Positions 52,755 through 64,000 are shown, counted from the first letter of the stretch. The stretch: 64,000 nt of DNA from Anaeramoeba flamelloides (GCA_027625915.1 JANTQA010000057.1:9424001-9488000); one strand, 5' to 3'. Translations and numbers: made by a program. Notes: generated by a model not told the origin, from the sequence alone.

Positions 52755-53086
52755 AAACATAAAAAATTAGAAAAATTATACTTTATTCAATAATAAGGTT
52801 GGATTTCTTTTTTTCTTTGAAATGTTTTCTTTTTGCTTTTTTCTTTTTTTGGTTTGATTTACTTTTTTTTTCTCTTTTTTTTTTTTTTTTTTCCTTTTGG
52901 TGAAGTACAAAAATTGTTGTTCATCACAATTAATTTCTTTTAAAAAGGAAAAAAAAGTTTATTAATTTAAAAATAATAATACTTGAACCAACTTTAATAA
53001 TAAACCAAACAGCACCTAAAAAAAAGTAAAGGTTTTCTTGTGTTTCAATTTTTTTTGTCTTTTTTCATCAATTATTTTTTTGTTAA

Positions 53087-53639
53087 GGTTTACAATCCCT
53101 GAAATTTGAAAGAAGATTATCTTGCGTAGTGTGCAATTACTTGTAAATTTGGTTCTTATCTGATCGATCTTTAGCTTGGTATGTGTTTTACTAATGGTTC
53201 AAAATGTCAATTTTTGACAATTTATTTTTTTTTTCTCCGAAATCCGAAATGAAGAGTTTAAGATTAATTGGTTGGAACTTAAACTATAAATAAATGTAAA
53301 TTTGTGTGTTGTAGATTAAAATTTTGTTTTACTTTTGATTCAATTATAGAAATAGAAAAAATTATTTTATAAAAAGATCCAAATAAAACCAAACCTAATT
53401 AAAATTTTCTTTCAAAAACCCACAAATCGCATTCATTTATAGTTTAAGTTCCAACCAATTAATCTTAAACTCTTCATTTCGGATTTCGGAGAAAAAAAAA
53501 ATAAATTGTCAAAAATTGACATTTTGAACCATTAGTAAAACACATACCAAGCTAAAGATCGATCAGATAAGAACCAAATTAACAAGTCATTGCACACTAC
53601 GCAAGATAATCTTCTTTCAAATTTCAGGGATTGTAAACC
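53087..53639. mobile_element. Foldback element with near-perfect ~220-bp inverted arms
   Basis: The left arm (53087-53308) starts GGTTTACAATCCCTGAAATT and the right arm (53419-53639) is its reverse complement with only a handful of differences; about 110 bp of unrelated AT-rich sequence separates them. Arms contain GATCGATC and CTCCGAAATCCGAAATGAAG. No frame codes for anything recognisable, and clear target duplications are not visible. The near identity of the arms indicates a recent origin or correction between arms. A transcript through it would form a long double-stranded hairpin. Confidence 0.85.
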
Positions 53640-54027
53640 ATAAACTATGCTTATCATTGAATTTTAAAAAAAACTTAAAAATCTATGTTGACTTTTCTGT
53701 ACATTTTCAATCTTCGAAATTCCAAAACAAAATTTAGTTCTTTGAATTACTGATCAAAAAAAGTCAACTATGCCGAAAAATTTCGTAATTTTTTAAGAAA
53801 ATTCCAGAAAATGGAATCTAATTCCTAAAATGACCCCTATGTGTGTGGGTGGTAAAAGTTGATTTTTTTACGAATCACAATAACCCCAGTTTTTAAAAGG
53901 GCAATATTCCACGATTCAATCGTTGCTATAAACAATTAAAAAAAATAAAATAAAATAATCACATTTGTTTAATTATTCGAGAAATAAGAAATATAGATGC
54001 TTTTTTTTTCCAAAATTATTTTTTTTC

Positions 54028-54145
54028 ACATAAGTAAAGTATCACTTTTAACATTCAAACTTTCAACTAAATTGTGGTTACAAAAAAAATTCAAAAAAAG
54101 GTACAAAAAAATCTCTAATTAAGTCACAAAATTTGTATAGACGTA
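54028..54145. mobile_element. Decayed CAGTC MITE fragment, copy G
   Basis: AAGTATCACTTTTAACATTC, AAACTTTCAACTAAATT, ATCTCTAATTAAGTCACAAA resemble the left arm in order. The right arm is missing. Confidence 0.4.
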
Positions 54146-54229
54146 AAAGATTTCGTTTAAAAAAATCACAAAACAATCACAAATTAAGGGATTATCGTCA
54201 ACCAAAAAGAAGTTTAAGATCAAAGTATG

Positions 54230-54510
54230 ATGTTATTGGGTGTAATTCACATAAGTTCACCAAGGTTCAATTGTCTCTAAAAATTCGATTATTCAAGTAG
54301 TGATATTTGCTGATCTCATATATTAAAAATGATCCTTATATTAATAAAAAAACTAACAATTTCAGAAAAAAAATATACACTTCACCACAAAATTCAAATA
54401 CGAATTATCAATATTCAGACAACAAAGTTGTAAAATTATCTTTCTTAAATTTGCCGTGAAATGTAGTTATGTTTCTTAAAAAATTCAATTTTTTTAAGAA
54501 ATTTTATACA
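54230..54510. repeat. Dispersed repeat Z, copy 2
   Basis: Inverted relative to 19790-20110 in the VPS13 intron. The frame that is open there is not kept here, so this copy is not coding. Confidence 0.55.
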
Positions 54511-55137
54511 AAAATAAAAGATTTTTTTTACCAATTATTTCTGTAATATTGGAAATATTGTGATATTACAATTTTATATTTATAAAAAGGAAACAAAACT
54601 AATCAGCCTTTGGGGTTTTATTTTGATTCTTAGTGAATAAATAATTGAAATTCAAAAATTAAAAAAATAATTACTTTTGGGAGGTTATAAATATTATTTT
54701 TTAAAATGCTCAGAATACTATGATTTTATTTTTCATTTTTTAGATTTAGGAAAAGTAAGTAAAAAACGTTATTTTTTTCTTGAATTAGCCTTTTTTAATT
54801 GTTATTAAGAGTAAAGTTATCAAATTATTTATTGTTCAATAATTTTTATAATAAATTTTAAAAGTCATAGGAACCATCAATAACTAATAGAATTACTTTG
54901 AAGAAATTAATACTTTAATTATTAAGGAATAAATTATGAATCCTGCCCCTTCAGTAATTTTAATTTTTTTCACTTGAGGAATTTTATTCAATTTTGTAAA
55001 ACCCTTTTTTTTTGAAAATTAATCAGAAACATAATCCAGGCCAATATGTACCTCAAAAGTCTCATCTATTGGATATAAAAAATCAAGAAATTCTTAAAAA
55101 TTCCAATACTTTTTATTTTTGTATATTTAACTTAAAG

Positions 55138-55352
55138 TCAGTACGTCTTTTAATTCACAATCTCAAAGAAAAATTAAAACACAACCAAAATCACTAATTA
55201 AGGTACAAAATTCAGATTCCAAAAAAAAAAAAAATTAAAAAAAAAAATTATAAATTTTGTGCTTTGATTCGAGATTTTTCTGTGCCTTAATTTGAATTTT
55301 TTTGTAACCTAAATTATGATTGAAAGTTTGTATCTTGAATGTGGAACTGACT
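55138..55352. mobile_element. Diverged CAGTC MITE, copy H
   Basis: AGTCAGTACGTCTTTTAATT at the left, TTGAATGTGGAACTGACTA at the right, with the internal units ATTAAGGTACAAAATTC and TGTGCCTTAATTTGA. Both arms are much altered. Confidence 0.6.
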
Positions 55353-55359
55353 ATAATTT

Positions 55360-57977
55360 CATGAACAAAGAAACCAAGAATAAAGATTAAGTAAAAATTT
55401 TACTGATTTCTTAAAGTACTATTATTTAAAAACAAATTAGAAAAAGAAAGGATCAAATTTGAAAAGTTCTCTCAAAAAAATAGAGTAAATTTTTGATAAT
55501 AGTTTTCCCCATCAAAACATTTAATACAAAAACTGAGAAAATTAAGAATAAATTTTTAAAGATATTGTATTCGTTGTATAAAATTTACTAAAAACATCAA
55601 GCAATTAACTTTCAAATTTAATTTGAACTTAGGTATACTAATGGGTTGTTAATTAGATGTTAACTTGGAATAGGAAGAAAAAAAAGCACCGATTATATTT
55701 TGAAACCTCGATTATAACATTTAGTATAGCATTGTTTTGAGTATTCTAGGTGAACTTTCTTGTTGATTTTTAAAAAAATAAAAATATTTGTTGAATATAT
55801 AAGCCTTCTGTGTTCTATTTTGTTGGTTAATTCTTTAATTGATTGGTATTATTCCCTCTGAAAAAATCTCTAAATTTCAAAATATACTTAAAGTCAGTAT
55901 GTTTACACATAGTTAAAAGCAATCCAAATAATCACAACAATATAATTTCACTTCAAATTGGAAATAATTTTAATTTTCGAAAAATATAAAAATCTTTTTT
56001 TCAGCTTTTTAATTTGTATTTTTTGATTTTATTTTTTGATATACCTAACCTATTTCATGGATCGAAATATTTTTTTCAAATACTGGAAATTATGATAAAG
56101 TTGTAATGTTCAAAATAGAACAACTAAAAAAATAAATTTAGTCAATTGTTGATTTTATCTAACCATCTGATTGAATAAATATTCTATATAAAATTTCTAC
56201 AAATTTATCAATATATTTTTTTGTTTTCCAATCTCCAAAATTTTGAACACACCTTTAATTTATTAGTATTTTTAATTATTTATTTTTTATGTTTTTTGAG
56301 TATTTTAATTGATAAAGAATTGTTAATATTCAAATTAGTGAATAATTCTAATTTTGTATTTCTTCGGGAATTTATTAAATAAGATTTTTTTTTCAAAAGT
56401 TGAATTTTGGTATGTTAAAAATCTAAATTGGAGTTTAATTTAACTACGACGTTGGCAATTCAAATTCAAAGATTTATGTGTTTTTTATCCTGGTTTGGTT
56501 GTTGATAAATCTCTTATAGTTTTTTCCAGAGAGATCTAAGAAGTAAAAAATGACAAATTTTTCCAAAAAATGTCTGAATTTTTCAGACACGTATCTCAAA
56601 ATGACAAAGAAGGTTGGCAAAAAATCGAATTTTTGATAAAATAAGTTTTTATGTCATTTTTTAAAACCCTTACAAATTAGTGTGGGCTTTCTATGATTTT
56701 TTTTTGATTTGTGAGTTAAGATGAGAAGGTTTTAAAAAATGACATAGAGTGTTAAAAATTAGAAAAGAGAAAAATTTTGGATGAAAAAGTTTGTTGTTTC
56801 ACAATTATGACATTTTTTGACTAACACATTCGATAATTGTATTGGTATTGGATCAAATCCACCAAAATCCACATTTTCAAAAAATTGAAAGATCATTTTT
56901 TCTCAACTGACACAATATTTTTTTTTTTAAATAAAAAAAACTGACTAATTTTGGCAAATATTATTTCGAAAAGATCCTTGAATGCAAAAATCTTCAAAAC
57001 CTTTCTCACACAACCTCAACCGAATTTATATTGACACAACAAATTGGGTTTTGAGAGAAAGGATCCAAACAAAAAAAATTTTATCAAAAAAGCACCAAAA
57101 AAACGTGAAGTGCATTTGGCATGGATCATATTGTTCCACAACCAATTCTGGGGGATACCCTCCTCTTAGTCATGGTGGGGAGATTTATTCAAGGAAAAAC
57201 AACAAGAACCAAACAAAAAACAAGAGAAACCCTCAACCCCTTTGTCGTGAATTAACCTGGTTTACCAATTACTAGAATATTTCAAGGAACCAAACATTCA
57301 AAAATCCTATACAATGTAATCTTCGAAAGTTAGAGTTGTTTATTGAGAAGTGTTTTTTCAAGATCTTCAATTTTTTGTGCAAGAAACTCGTGGTGATTTT
57401 TCTTTTTCATTTTCACGTTCCTTAACAAGGTGTTCGAGTTCACGTATCTCAAAATTTCTTTTTCATTTTTCATAAAAAAATGACTTAAAATGATTTTTTG
57501 ATCCAAATTGGAGAATATTTTAAAGATCATGCTTTCGTAATGTAAAAGAGATTGGAAGTTTATTGGTTTGAGACAAATTGTTGAATTGCAAACGTAGTCG
57601 TTAATAAATCCAAAATTTCAATTTAAAAAAATGTTCTTACAAAATTAAAAAAGAAAATAATTCCACTCTGGATTATTTTAATCACTTTCACTAATTTAAC
57701 AGAGTAATTAACTGCTTTTTGATTTCAAAGTTTCTCTATCATATCCTGTACACCTAATAAAACTAGTTTCAGTAACATTAAAAATATTAAAATTTTCAGA
57801 AATATTAAAATGTACTTACACCCTTAAAAACAATCCTTTTAAATAACACTCTCAAAAAATAGTAAAACTTTTGTTCGCCATTTCTTTATTCTAAACCCAA
57901 CAAAGAATTCAACGATTTATCATTTTTTAATCTTTTTTCTTTTCAACTTTTTTTTGTTGTTTCCAAAAGTACAATTA
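55360..57977. other. Intergenic stretch with a foldback and a less AT-rich pocket
   Basis: At 56651-56668 ATGTCATTTTTTAAAACC pairs exactly with GGTTTTAAAAAATGACAT at 56728-56745, and TGTCTGAATTTTTCAGACA just before it is itself a hairpin. At 56982-57275 a 97-codon plus frame covers a less AT-rich piece (WHGSYCSTTNSGGYPPLSHG); at 57330-57530 a 66-codon minus frame ends in a coiled-coil-like NHHEFLAQKIEDLEKTLLNK. Neither has a recognisable family, and I leave both as possible exons or remnants. Confidence 0.4.
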
Positions 57978-60900
57978 ATGAATTTTGAAACACTTCAAAA
58001 GGAATACAAATTTTATAGTCAACAAATACCATGCTTTTCTGTCTTAGATTTTTGTAAGAGAGCAATCACTCTGAAATCTGAAAGTGTAGGTGATCGTGAG
58101 TTCAAAACAAAAATTCATAAATTATATTTTGAAACCAAAATCGAATTAGATCAGCTTTCCTGTAAAATCTTGGTTCCACATTCAAAAACCCAATTACACA
58201 ACGAAGGTATGCAATTCTTCCAAAAAAAACTTTTAGCTTATCGTGCTTTAACTTGTATTTATACTCGAGACTGTATACTATCTTCAAAAATCAACAATGA
58301 GACGCACACAAAAAAAATATTAAAATCGGATAAAGAAGAAAAAGAAAAAAAAGAAGAAAAAGAACAAACTAAAAAAAAACAAAACCAAATTATTCAAGAA
58401 AAAAAAAAGGATCAAAATCAAGAGCAATATGAAATTCGAATAATACAGCTAAATAGGCTTTGGCTATTATTTGAACCAGGGAATAATAAAATATTTATCA
58501 AGCAATCCGAATGGTGCATTAAAAGATTAGAGCAAAAAGCAATTTTAAATCTTTACAAATATAAAAAAGAGTATTTAAAAATTCTTTGTATTTGTTTGCT
58601 TGATTATAATAATTGTATTTCAAATAATGAAATTATCAAAAACGCATTTCAGAAAGTCCAAAATTGGACAAAAGAAAATTCAAATCAAAGAGACAACAAA
58701 AAAATTTCAAAGAATTTTATTTCCATGGTTCGTGCAAAATTCCAATTATACCAATTTTTTGAAAATCTAAAACAATTAAACAAGAACAAAAAAGAACAAA
58801 ACGAAGAATTTAAACAGCAAAAACAAAAATTAATCAAAATTTTTGGATTATTTCAAGAATCAATAAATCTGACAAAAGAAGAAAAAACACCAAAAATTGA
58901 ATTTAAATTAATTAAGTGGGTTGGCCATTTTATAATTACCTTGTCAAAATTTAAAGAAGAAATTGATTATAGCTATTTCAAATTATTAATTGACTTTATG
59001 ATTCAAAGATTTCAAAATATTATGGAAAGACAACATATTTTTAATCAAAAAACAACCCATATTTTAAAAATTATTGATAATTTATTTGTAATCAAAATTT
59101 TTACCAGTTTTTTAATTTATGTTTTAGTTTCAGTGTTTCGAAATAATAGTTTTAATCAAAAATCTGAATTAAAAAATTATATAATTAAAACATTTAATAT
59201 TTTAAATCAAACACTTGAAACAATTGAAACAATTAATAAAAGAAAAGGAAATAACAACAGCAGCAGTATCGATAACAACAACAACAACAATAATAATAAT
59301 AATAATAACGACAACAACAATAACAACAACAACAGCAACAGCAACAGCAACAACAACAATAATAATAATAATAACAACAATAATAATAATAATAACAAAA
59401 AAATTAATTACAATGAAAAAATAATAGACATAAAACAAGAAAATAAAAAAATCGAAATACATGATCAAAACCAAGATGAAGATGAAGATGAAAATAGATT
59501 ATTTTCAAAATTTGAAATTTGGAATAATAAATTTGAATTAGAAAGTTATTTATTAAAAAAATTTCCAACTGTATCCTTGTTATTGTCTTTTGTTTATACT
59601 TCTGTTTCTTGTATTAAATGTTTAACTTTTGAAGAATTGCCACATTTTTTTTTGGAATTTTCTAAAAGGTTAAAATTAAATTTAAATTACTTTCAATCAA
59701 TAGGTTTATTAAAAAAATTCACAATTTTATTAGAAACAATGTTTAATAAATTATTTTTAGCGAATAACCTCAAGAACAAAAATATTAAAGACATTAAAAA
59801 AATGGAATTTTTATTAGGTAATATGCAAAAAAATGATGACGAGAATATTGAAAAGGAAAAAAAAGAAAACGAAATTGATCTGGAAAAAGAAATAGACACC
59901 TTAACATTGAAAGTAATTAAAGGAATTATTTTTGGATTATGTTCAAATGTTGGGATGGGATTATTATCGGAGCCGGAATTAAATATTTTAATATTTGAAA
60001 AGGAAGAAACGCAAAAAGCAATTACAAAATTAAATGAAAAGAATTATTGGTATATTTATAAGATTAGTTTAATATCTCAAAATTCGTTTAATTACTTTTT
60101 TTCACAATCCAAATATAAATTCCCAGAGAATTACCAATTATTAAAATTATACAACAGAGTATTGATGAACCTTTGTAAGATTAATTATAAAATCCAACCC
60201 GAAGATTTAGTCACTCAGCAAATAATTGAGTGTGTAATGAAAAATTCAAAAATATGTTTGTCTTTAGTTGTGAAAAAACCAAAAAAAATACATTATATTT
60301 TTTTCAAAACAATTTCATTTTTGAATTGGGCTTCCTTCAAAATTGATCCTTCAAAATATTTAATAAGGGTGATAGGTACAGGAATATTGTACATCAGATT
60401 TCTGTCAAATAAAAAAACCTTGCAAAAAGAACATTTTATTCAAGTACTTTTATGGATGACAAAAATTAAAAGAGATCTTATTACAGAAATAATGTTTGAT
60501 AATAAAATTTTAAAAACAAAAACCAACCCAAGTAAATCTAGAAATTCATTACATTATTATAGAATAATATTAACCCCTTTCAAATTATTGTTTCTTCCAG
60601 CAAACAAAACCTACAAACAAAGTAAAATAAAGCAATTTTTACGAAATCAAAGCACTCAAAATACAAACAATAAGAATGACAATAATATCGACAATATCGG
60701 TAATGATCAAAAGAGTAATAATAATAACCAAAATAATACTAATAACCAAAATAAACTTTTGAATAATTCAATAATAAAAAGAGAAGTGAATTTACAAGAT
60801 ATCCACCTTGTTTCAATGGTGAATAATCATTATTCTCAAATATTATTGAAAAAAGAAAAAGAATATAAAGAATTGGTGTTATTGCAATTAAAAAATAGAA

Positions 60901-61208
60901 AAGGGATAATAACTCAAAGAATTATTGGATTTAACAAAAAAAAGCAATGTAAACTTTTCTTGCAAGGAATTAAACCTTATATAGATCTCTTTTCAAATGG
61001 AATATACAAAGAAAATACACAGATAATTCAAAAATTTTTGCAATCGCAATTAAATTATCATCAATTGGTTGAAATCAATCAAATATCAAATAAATCACTG
61101 AAATTTAAAAAAATAAATGAGTTGATATCAACCGTTCAAGAATTTATCCCTTCCTCTAGTTTAGAATTTGCTTGTGGGCATAATTATTTTGGGGATAATT
61201 GCTTTTAA
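57978..61208 (+). CDS. Unrecognised 1,076-residue helical protein with Asn-rich insert
   Basis: From the first in-frame ATG (57978; MNFETLQKEYKFYSQQ) the frame runs to TAA at 61206-61208. The N-terminal 100 residues are ordinary and conserved-looking (FSVLDFCKRAI, KIELDQLSCKILVPHSKTQL, LAYRALTCIYTRDCILSS). A charged KEEKEKKEEKEQ stretch follows, then long stretches of leucine/isoleucine-rich helices (WCIKRLEQKAILNLYKYKK; FKLIKWVGHFIITLSKFKE) resembling an alpha-solenoid. An Asn/Ser run lies around residues 430-475. The protein ends SLEFACGHNYFGDNCF. There is no clear signal peptide, zinc finger or enzyme motif. I cannot name the family; the layout fits a scaffold or adaptor. It is a single exon and its codon use matches the VPS13 exon. 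Confidence 0.7.
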   Translation: MNFETLQKEYKFYSQQIPCFSVLDFCKRAITLKSESVGDREFKTKIHKLYFETKIELDQLSCKILVPHSKTQLHNEGMQFFQKKLLAYRALTCIYTRDCILSSKINNETHTKKILKSDKEEKEKKEEKEQTKKKQNQIIQEKKKDQNQEQYEIRIIQLNRLWLLFEPGNNKIFIKQSEWCIKRLEQKAILNLYKYKKEYLKILCICLLDYNNCISNNEIIKNAFQKVQNWTKENSNQRDNKKISKNFISMVRAKFQLYQFFENLKQLNKNKKEQNEEFKQQKQKLIKIFGLFQESINLTKEEKTPKIEFKLIKWVGHFIITLSKFKEEIDYSYFKLLIDFMIQRFQNIMERQHIFNQKTTHILKIIDNLFVIKIFTSFLIYVLVSVFRNNSFNQKSELKNYIIKTFNILNQTLETIETINKRKGNNNSSSIDNNNNNNNNNNNNDNNNNNNNSNSNSNNNNNNNNNNNNNNNNKKINYNEKIIDIKQENKKIEIHDQNQDEDEDENRLFSKFEIWNNKFELESYLLKKFPTVSLLLSFVYTSVSCIKCLTFEELPHFFLEFSKRLKLNLNYFQSIGLLKKFTILLETMFNKLFLANNLKNKNIKDIKKMEFLLGNMQKNDDENIEKEKKENEIDLEKEIDTLTLKVIKGIIFGLCSNVGMGLLSEPELNILIFEKEETQKAITKLNEKNYWYIYKISLISQNSFNYFFSQSKYKFPENYQLLKLYNRVLMNLCKINYKIQPEDLVTQQIIECVMKNSKICLSLVVKKPKKIHYIFFKTISFLNWASFKIDPSKYLIRVIGTGILYIRFLSNKKTLQKEHFIQVLLWMTKIKRDLITEIMFDNKILKTKTNPSKSRNSLHYYRIILTPFKLLFLPANKTYKQSKIKQFLRNQSTQNTNNKNDNNIDNIGNDQKSNNNNQNNTNNQNKLLNNSIIKREVNLQDIHLVSMVNNHYSQILLKKEKEYKELVLLQLKNRKGIITQRIIGFNKKKQCKLFLQGIKPYIDLFSNGIYKENTQIIQKFLQSQLNYHQLVEINQISNKSLKFKKINELISTVQEFIPSSSLEFACGHNYFGDNCF
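59257..59398. repeat. AAC/AAT microsatellite coding for Asn/Ser run
   Basis: An imperfect trinucleotide run inside the unrecognised gene. It reads Asn with interspersed Ser and Asp; other frames give Thr/Ala or Gln-like runs and are not coding. Confidence 0.95.
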
Positions 61209-63199
61209 CATTATTATTGTTATTATTATTTTATTTTATAATTTGACTTTTTATTATTTTAATAATAACGCTTTACATTTATATCGAAAAAAATCCCATT
61301 GAACAAAACTTTTTAAAATAATTAAAATTTTAAAAATCTAAAGATATTTCTTCAGAGTGGTGAATTTTTATTACAAATTGACTTTTTTTAACAAATGTTT
61401 TAAATTTCTAAAATTTTAAATTGTATAATGCTTTGATTTTTGTTTTTTTTTTTTTTTTTATTGTTAAGTATTTTAATTTTACTAATCATTTAATAAGCAA
61501 TTGTTTCAAATACTCTTTTTTTTTTTTTTTTTGAAAAGTTAAAACTAAACGTCAGAAATCTCTAAAGTTTATAAAAAAAAAAATTGAGGAAAAAAATTAT
61601 TATCTGAATTTGAGGATTAAGTCGTGAAATGATTGTTGGGATTTTTTTTACTTTTTAATTTATGCTTTAGATAAACTAAAAATCAAAATAGTTAAAATAG
61701 TTAAAACTGTTAAAAGAATCATAATAATGCAATGTCATTCAAAATGAAAATAATTTTGATTTTTTGAATATTTTAAAAATCATTTTTTTAATTTTTTTGT
61801 TTTTTAAATTCTCATTACATTTATGTAATAGTTAACCATCGATCAGAAATTTTTTTGAATGATCGATTGGTATTCTTTAAAGTTGAGTTCTTGTAAAATC
61901 AAAAAAATGTCAATTAAATCAAGTTGGTGGTATCTAAACTTCCATCGATTAATGATTGTTAATAGAATTTCAACATTTTTTGACATACATAAAATCAAAA
62001 AAAGTCAAAAAAAAATCTTATATCTTTTATTCTTTCAAAAATATTAATTAAATCACATTTAAGTTACTTGGTATTAATGTTTTTAATAGATAAAACATTG
62101 TTATCAAAATATACGGAAAAAATATAATTTGAAAAAAACTAATTGTTTAAAAATTATGAAACAGGTATAAAAAAAAAAGTTTATTACAATTTTTTTTTTT
62201 TAATAACAATTGTTGATCCGTCAAATGATAAGATAACATCAAATAATCTTATTATAGTATTTGTATTTTACCCAAATCCAACTTTAACTTTATTTCAACC
62301 TTTTATATTTTTTTTATGATCTAACTAAACAGTTTAAGAAATTAGAAAACAGGAAATAAAAACAATAAAGAAAAGACAAAAAAATGAAAAAATAGTTTTA
62401 TCAGGTATTAGTGATTTTCCTAGATAAAATGAAATCTTGTTTAGATCTGAAAAAAAAATATTTTGTGTAATTTGTGTTTTGGCTTATGAAATGAATGAGT
62501 TAACCTCATCTAAACAATTTATTAATTTGAGTCTCTTTTTTGAAATTCCAAAATTCACATGCTTTAAACATAAAACTCAAAAAATAACATATTATTTTGT
62601 TTAACAATTAAGTTTATTCTTGAAAATGATAAACACTATTTTTCCGATTATGTTGGAAAGTTTCGATTTTGTAAGAAAATTTTTCATTTTTTTTTTCCTA
62701 TTTTGAATATTTAACCCTTCAATTTCAAATCTCAAAAAATCAAAATAATTGGGGTAAAGCTTGGTCAAATAAATAAAATTTTACATGAAGTTTAACAAAA
62801 ATTTATCAATGAAATTGAGATCTATTAAGTAATTTTTTTTTATTCTTTTCAAGTTTGAAAAAAGTTTATTTCTTGTTTTCAAAAGATGAAAAACCATAGC
62901 AAAAATAATTTTCAATTTTGTAAAATTTTTTGAACAAATTCTTTGGTCTTATTCACAATAATTTTCTTTACAACAATTTTAATCATTTTTATCAGAAAGA
63001 AAATTGATTTGAATTTTGTAGATAAAATTTCCTAAATTCCCAAATACCTTCAAGAAAATTTGAAAATAAAAAATGGAATTTTATCTTAAAACAAAAATTC
63101 GATTTCTGAATAAAATTAGTAAATGACCTTAAAGATTTAAAAGTTATAAATATCATTTTGAAAGAAATATAATTATTTTTCAATATGTAAAATAAATCA
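61209..63199. other. AT-rich intergenic stretch
   Basis: Short frames (61859-62047, 62992-63216) show no family motif. I see no element or RNA gene. Confidence 0.5.
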
Positions 63200-63540
63200 T
63201 TTTTATGGTTAACCAAAAAAAAATTAAATCAAAAAAGAAAAAAAACTCTTTTATTAATATTCCTGGTAACAAAGGCTCGTTATTATGGAATAATGGTTGA
63301 AATAGGCAATAGAAAATGAAATTTTTATACTGTAAGAAATGAAAAGAATTTAAAGGTTCTCTTTTTCATATAAAAAAATGAAAAAAAAAATTTGATCTTA
63401 CTAAACTAATTTTCTTTTCTGAGTTTCTAAGTTGATCAGAATTATTTGACACTTGGAATATACAAAATTTGTAAGTAAAGTAAATAACCAATAAAAAACA
63501 TTAAAATTTTGTCCTGTTGTCATTGAGTACCGGTCTCTTA
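63200..63540. repeat. Dispersed repeat W1, copy 2
   Basis: Inverted relative to 38080-38430; it contains ATTAATATTCCTGGTAAC and continues collinearly to the GAGTAC block, where copy 1 meets MITE D. Confidence 0.55.
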
Positions 63541-63619
63541 AAATCAAAATTGTTTTCAAATTTAATTAAATTTTAGTATATTATTCCTTAAAAAAATTTT
63601 CATCATGTTCAAAATTATG

Positions 63620-63920
63620 GGATTTAGTTTACTAAAGTAGTAGATATTTGTCAACTAAATTTCATAATAAATGGCGAAATTTTTTTTTATTTTTATTTTG
63701 CTTTTTTTGATTTTTATTTTTAGAGGAAAAAAAAAAATTTCTAGTGTATAGAACAGAATATTAAAAGAGTAATTTTTTTATTATAATAGATAAATTCACT
63801 TTATTACAATATTTATTTTCAAAATTTGATTTTTAATTGGCCAATGATTTTGAAATGGAGTTTATAAATTTTCCAAAAAAAAAGTTGGTAAAAAATTTGT
63901 CTCATTCTGAATTCATAATG
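63620..63920. repeat. Dispersed repeat W2, copy 2
   Basis: Inverted relative to 39440-39790, with shared ATTTTGAAATGGAGTTTA and TTCATAATAAATG segments. In both places W1 and W2 lie close together, but in a different order, so they may be parts of a larger, rearranged repeat. Confidence 0.55.
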
Positions 63921-64000
63921 TCATAAAGTATTTATATATTAATAATTATCATCACTTATTACAAATTAGGAATCTTTCTTGATTCTAAAAATAATTGTTT

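Noticed and set aside
57330-57530. 66-codon minus-strand frame as a gene
   Set aside because: Its end looks like a coiled coil, but another frame of the same DNA is equally plausible and no family or splice evidence supports it.
59202-59474. Minus- and plus-strand frames of Leu/Val or Thr/Ile repeats
   Set aside because: They are other readings of the AAC/AAT run in the 1,076-residue gene.

Overview
This window is a gene-poor, strongly AT-rich stretch of a nuclear eukaryotic genome. Spliceosomal introns begin GTA and end AG. The proteins carry long asparagine, lysine/glutamate and aspartate runs, and the families are purely eukaryotic (VPS13, DDX41, eS1, NAA50, V-ATPase subunit E). The style suggests a free-living amoeboid protist such as an Anaeramoeba-like or dictyostelid-like lineage, but nothing here fixes the species. 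A cytosolic-looking ADP-dependent glucokinase would fit an organism that economises on ATP in glycolysis.

Layout. 1-2392: the last exon of an unrecognised minus-strand gene (45-165), a fragment resembling the C-terminus of a LINE reverse transcriptase (232-531, minus), and the last exon of V-ATPase subunit E (2239-2392, plus). 2393-6927: non-coding, with a 583-bp TA-flanked element, a hairpin MITE and a foldback. 6928-21146 (minus): one VPS13-type lipid-transfer protein of about 3,470 residues. It has a 115-codon first exon, a 3.8-kb intron full of transposon debris, a 10-kb second exon, and one reading-frame change at a run of seven A on the sense strand. 21695-23192: a transposon whose ends carry many ATCGCGAT repeats, with a second copy inverted at 31360-32650. 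25268-27043 (plus): DDX41 helicase. 28817-29335: a decayed transposon with a remnant of a Tc1/mariner-type transposase. 30134-30682 and 34323-34971 (minus): two unrecognised small proteins. 40041-41672 (minus): ADP-dependent glucokinase, apparently with a 5-nt first coding exon. 45746-47045 (plus): ribosomal protein eS1 with one intron. 52269-52754 (plus): NAA50 acetyltransferase. 53087-53639: a long, nearly perfect inverted repeat. 57978-61208 (plus): a 1,076-residue unrecognised protein. The remaining spaces are AT-rich and hold only repeats that I can name.

The recognised genes are housekeeping genes with no shared pathway: lipid transfer at membrane contacts, vacuolar acidification, RNA processing or innate sensing, glycolysis, translation and N-terminal acetylation. 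They do not form a cluster. The window's distinctive content is its mobile DNA. At least five families of short inverted-repeat elements are present in several copies and are inserted into one another, with target duplications that can be read directly. I found no convincing new multi-gene system. The best candidates for undescribed biology are the ATCGCGAT-ended element family, the palindromic CAGTC MITE family, the long hairpin locus, and the A/C-rich (AAC) tracts in place of pyrimidine tracts before some 3' splice sites.
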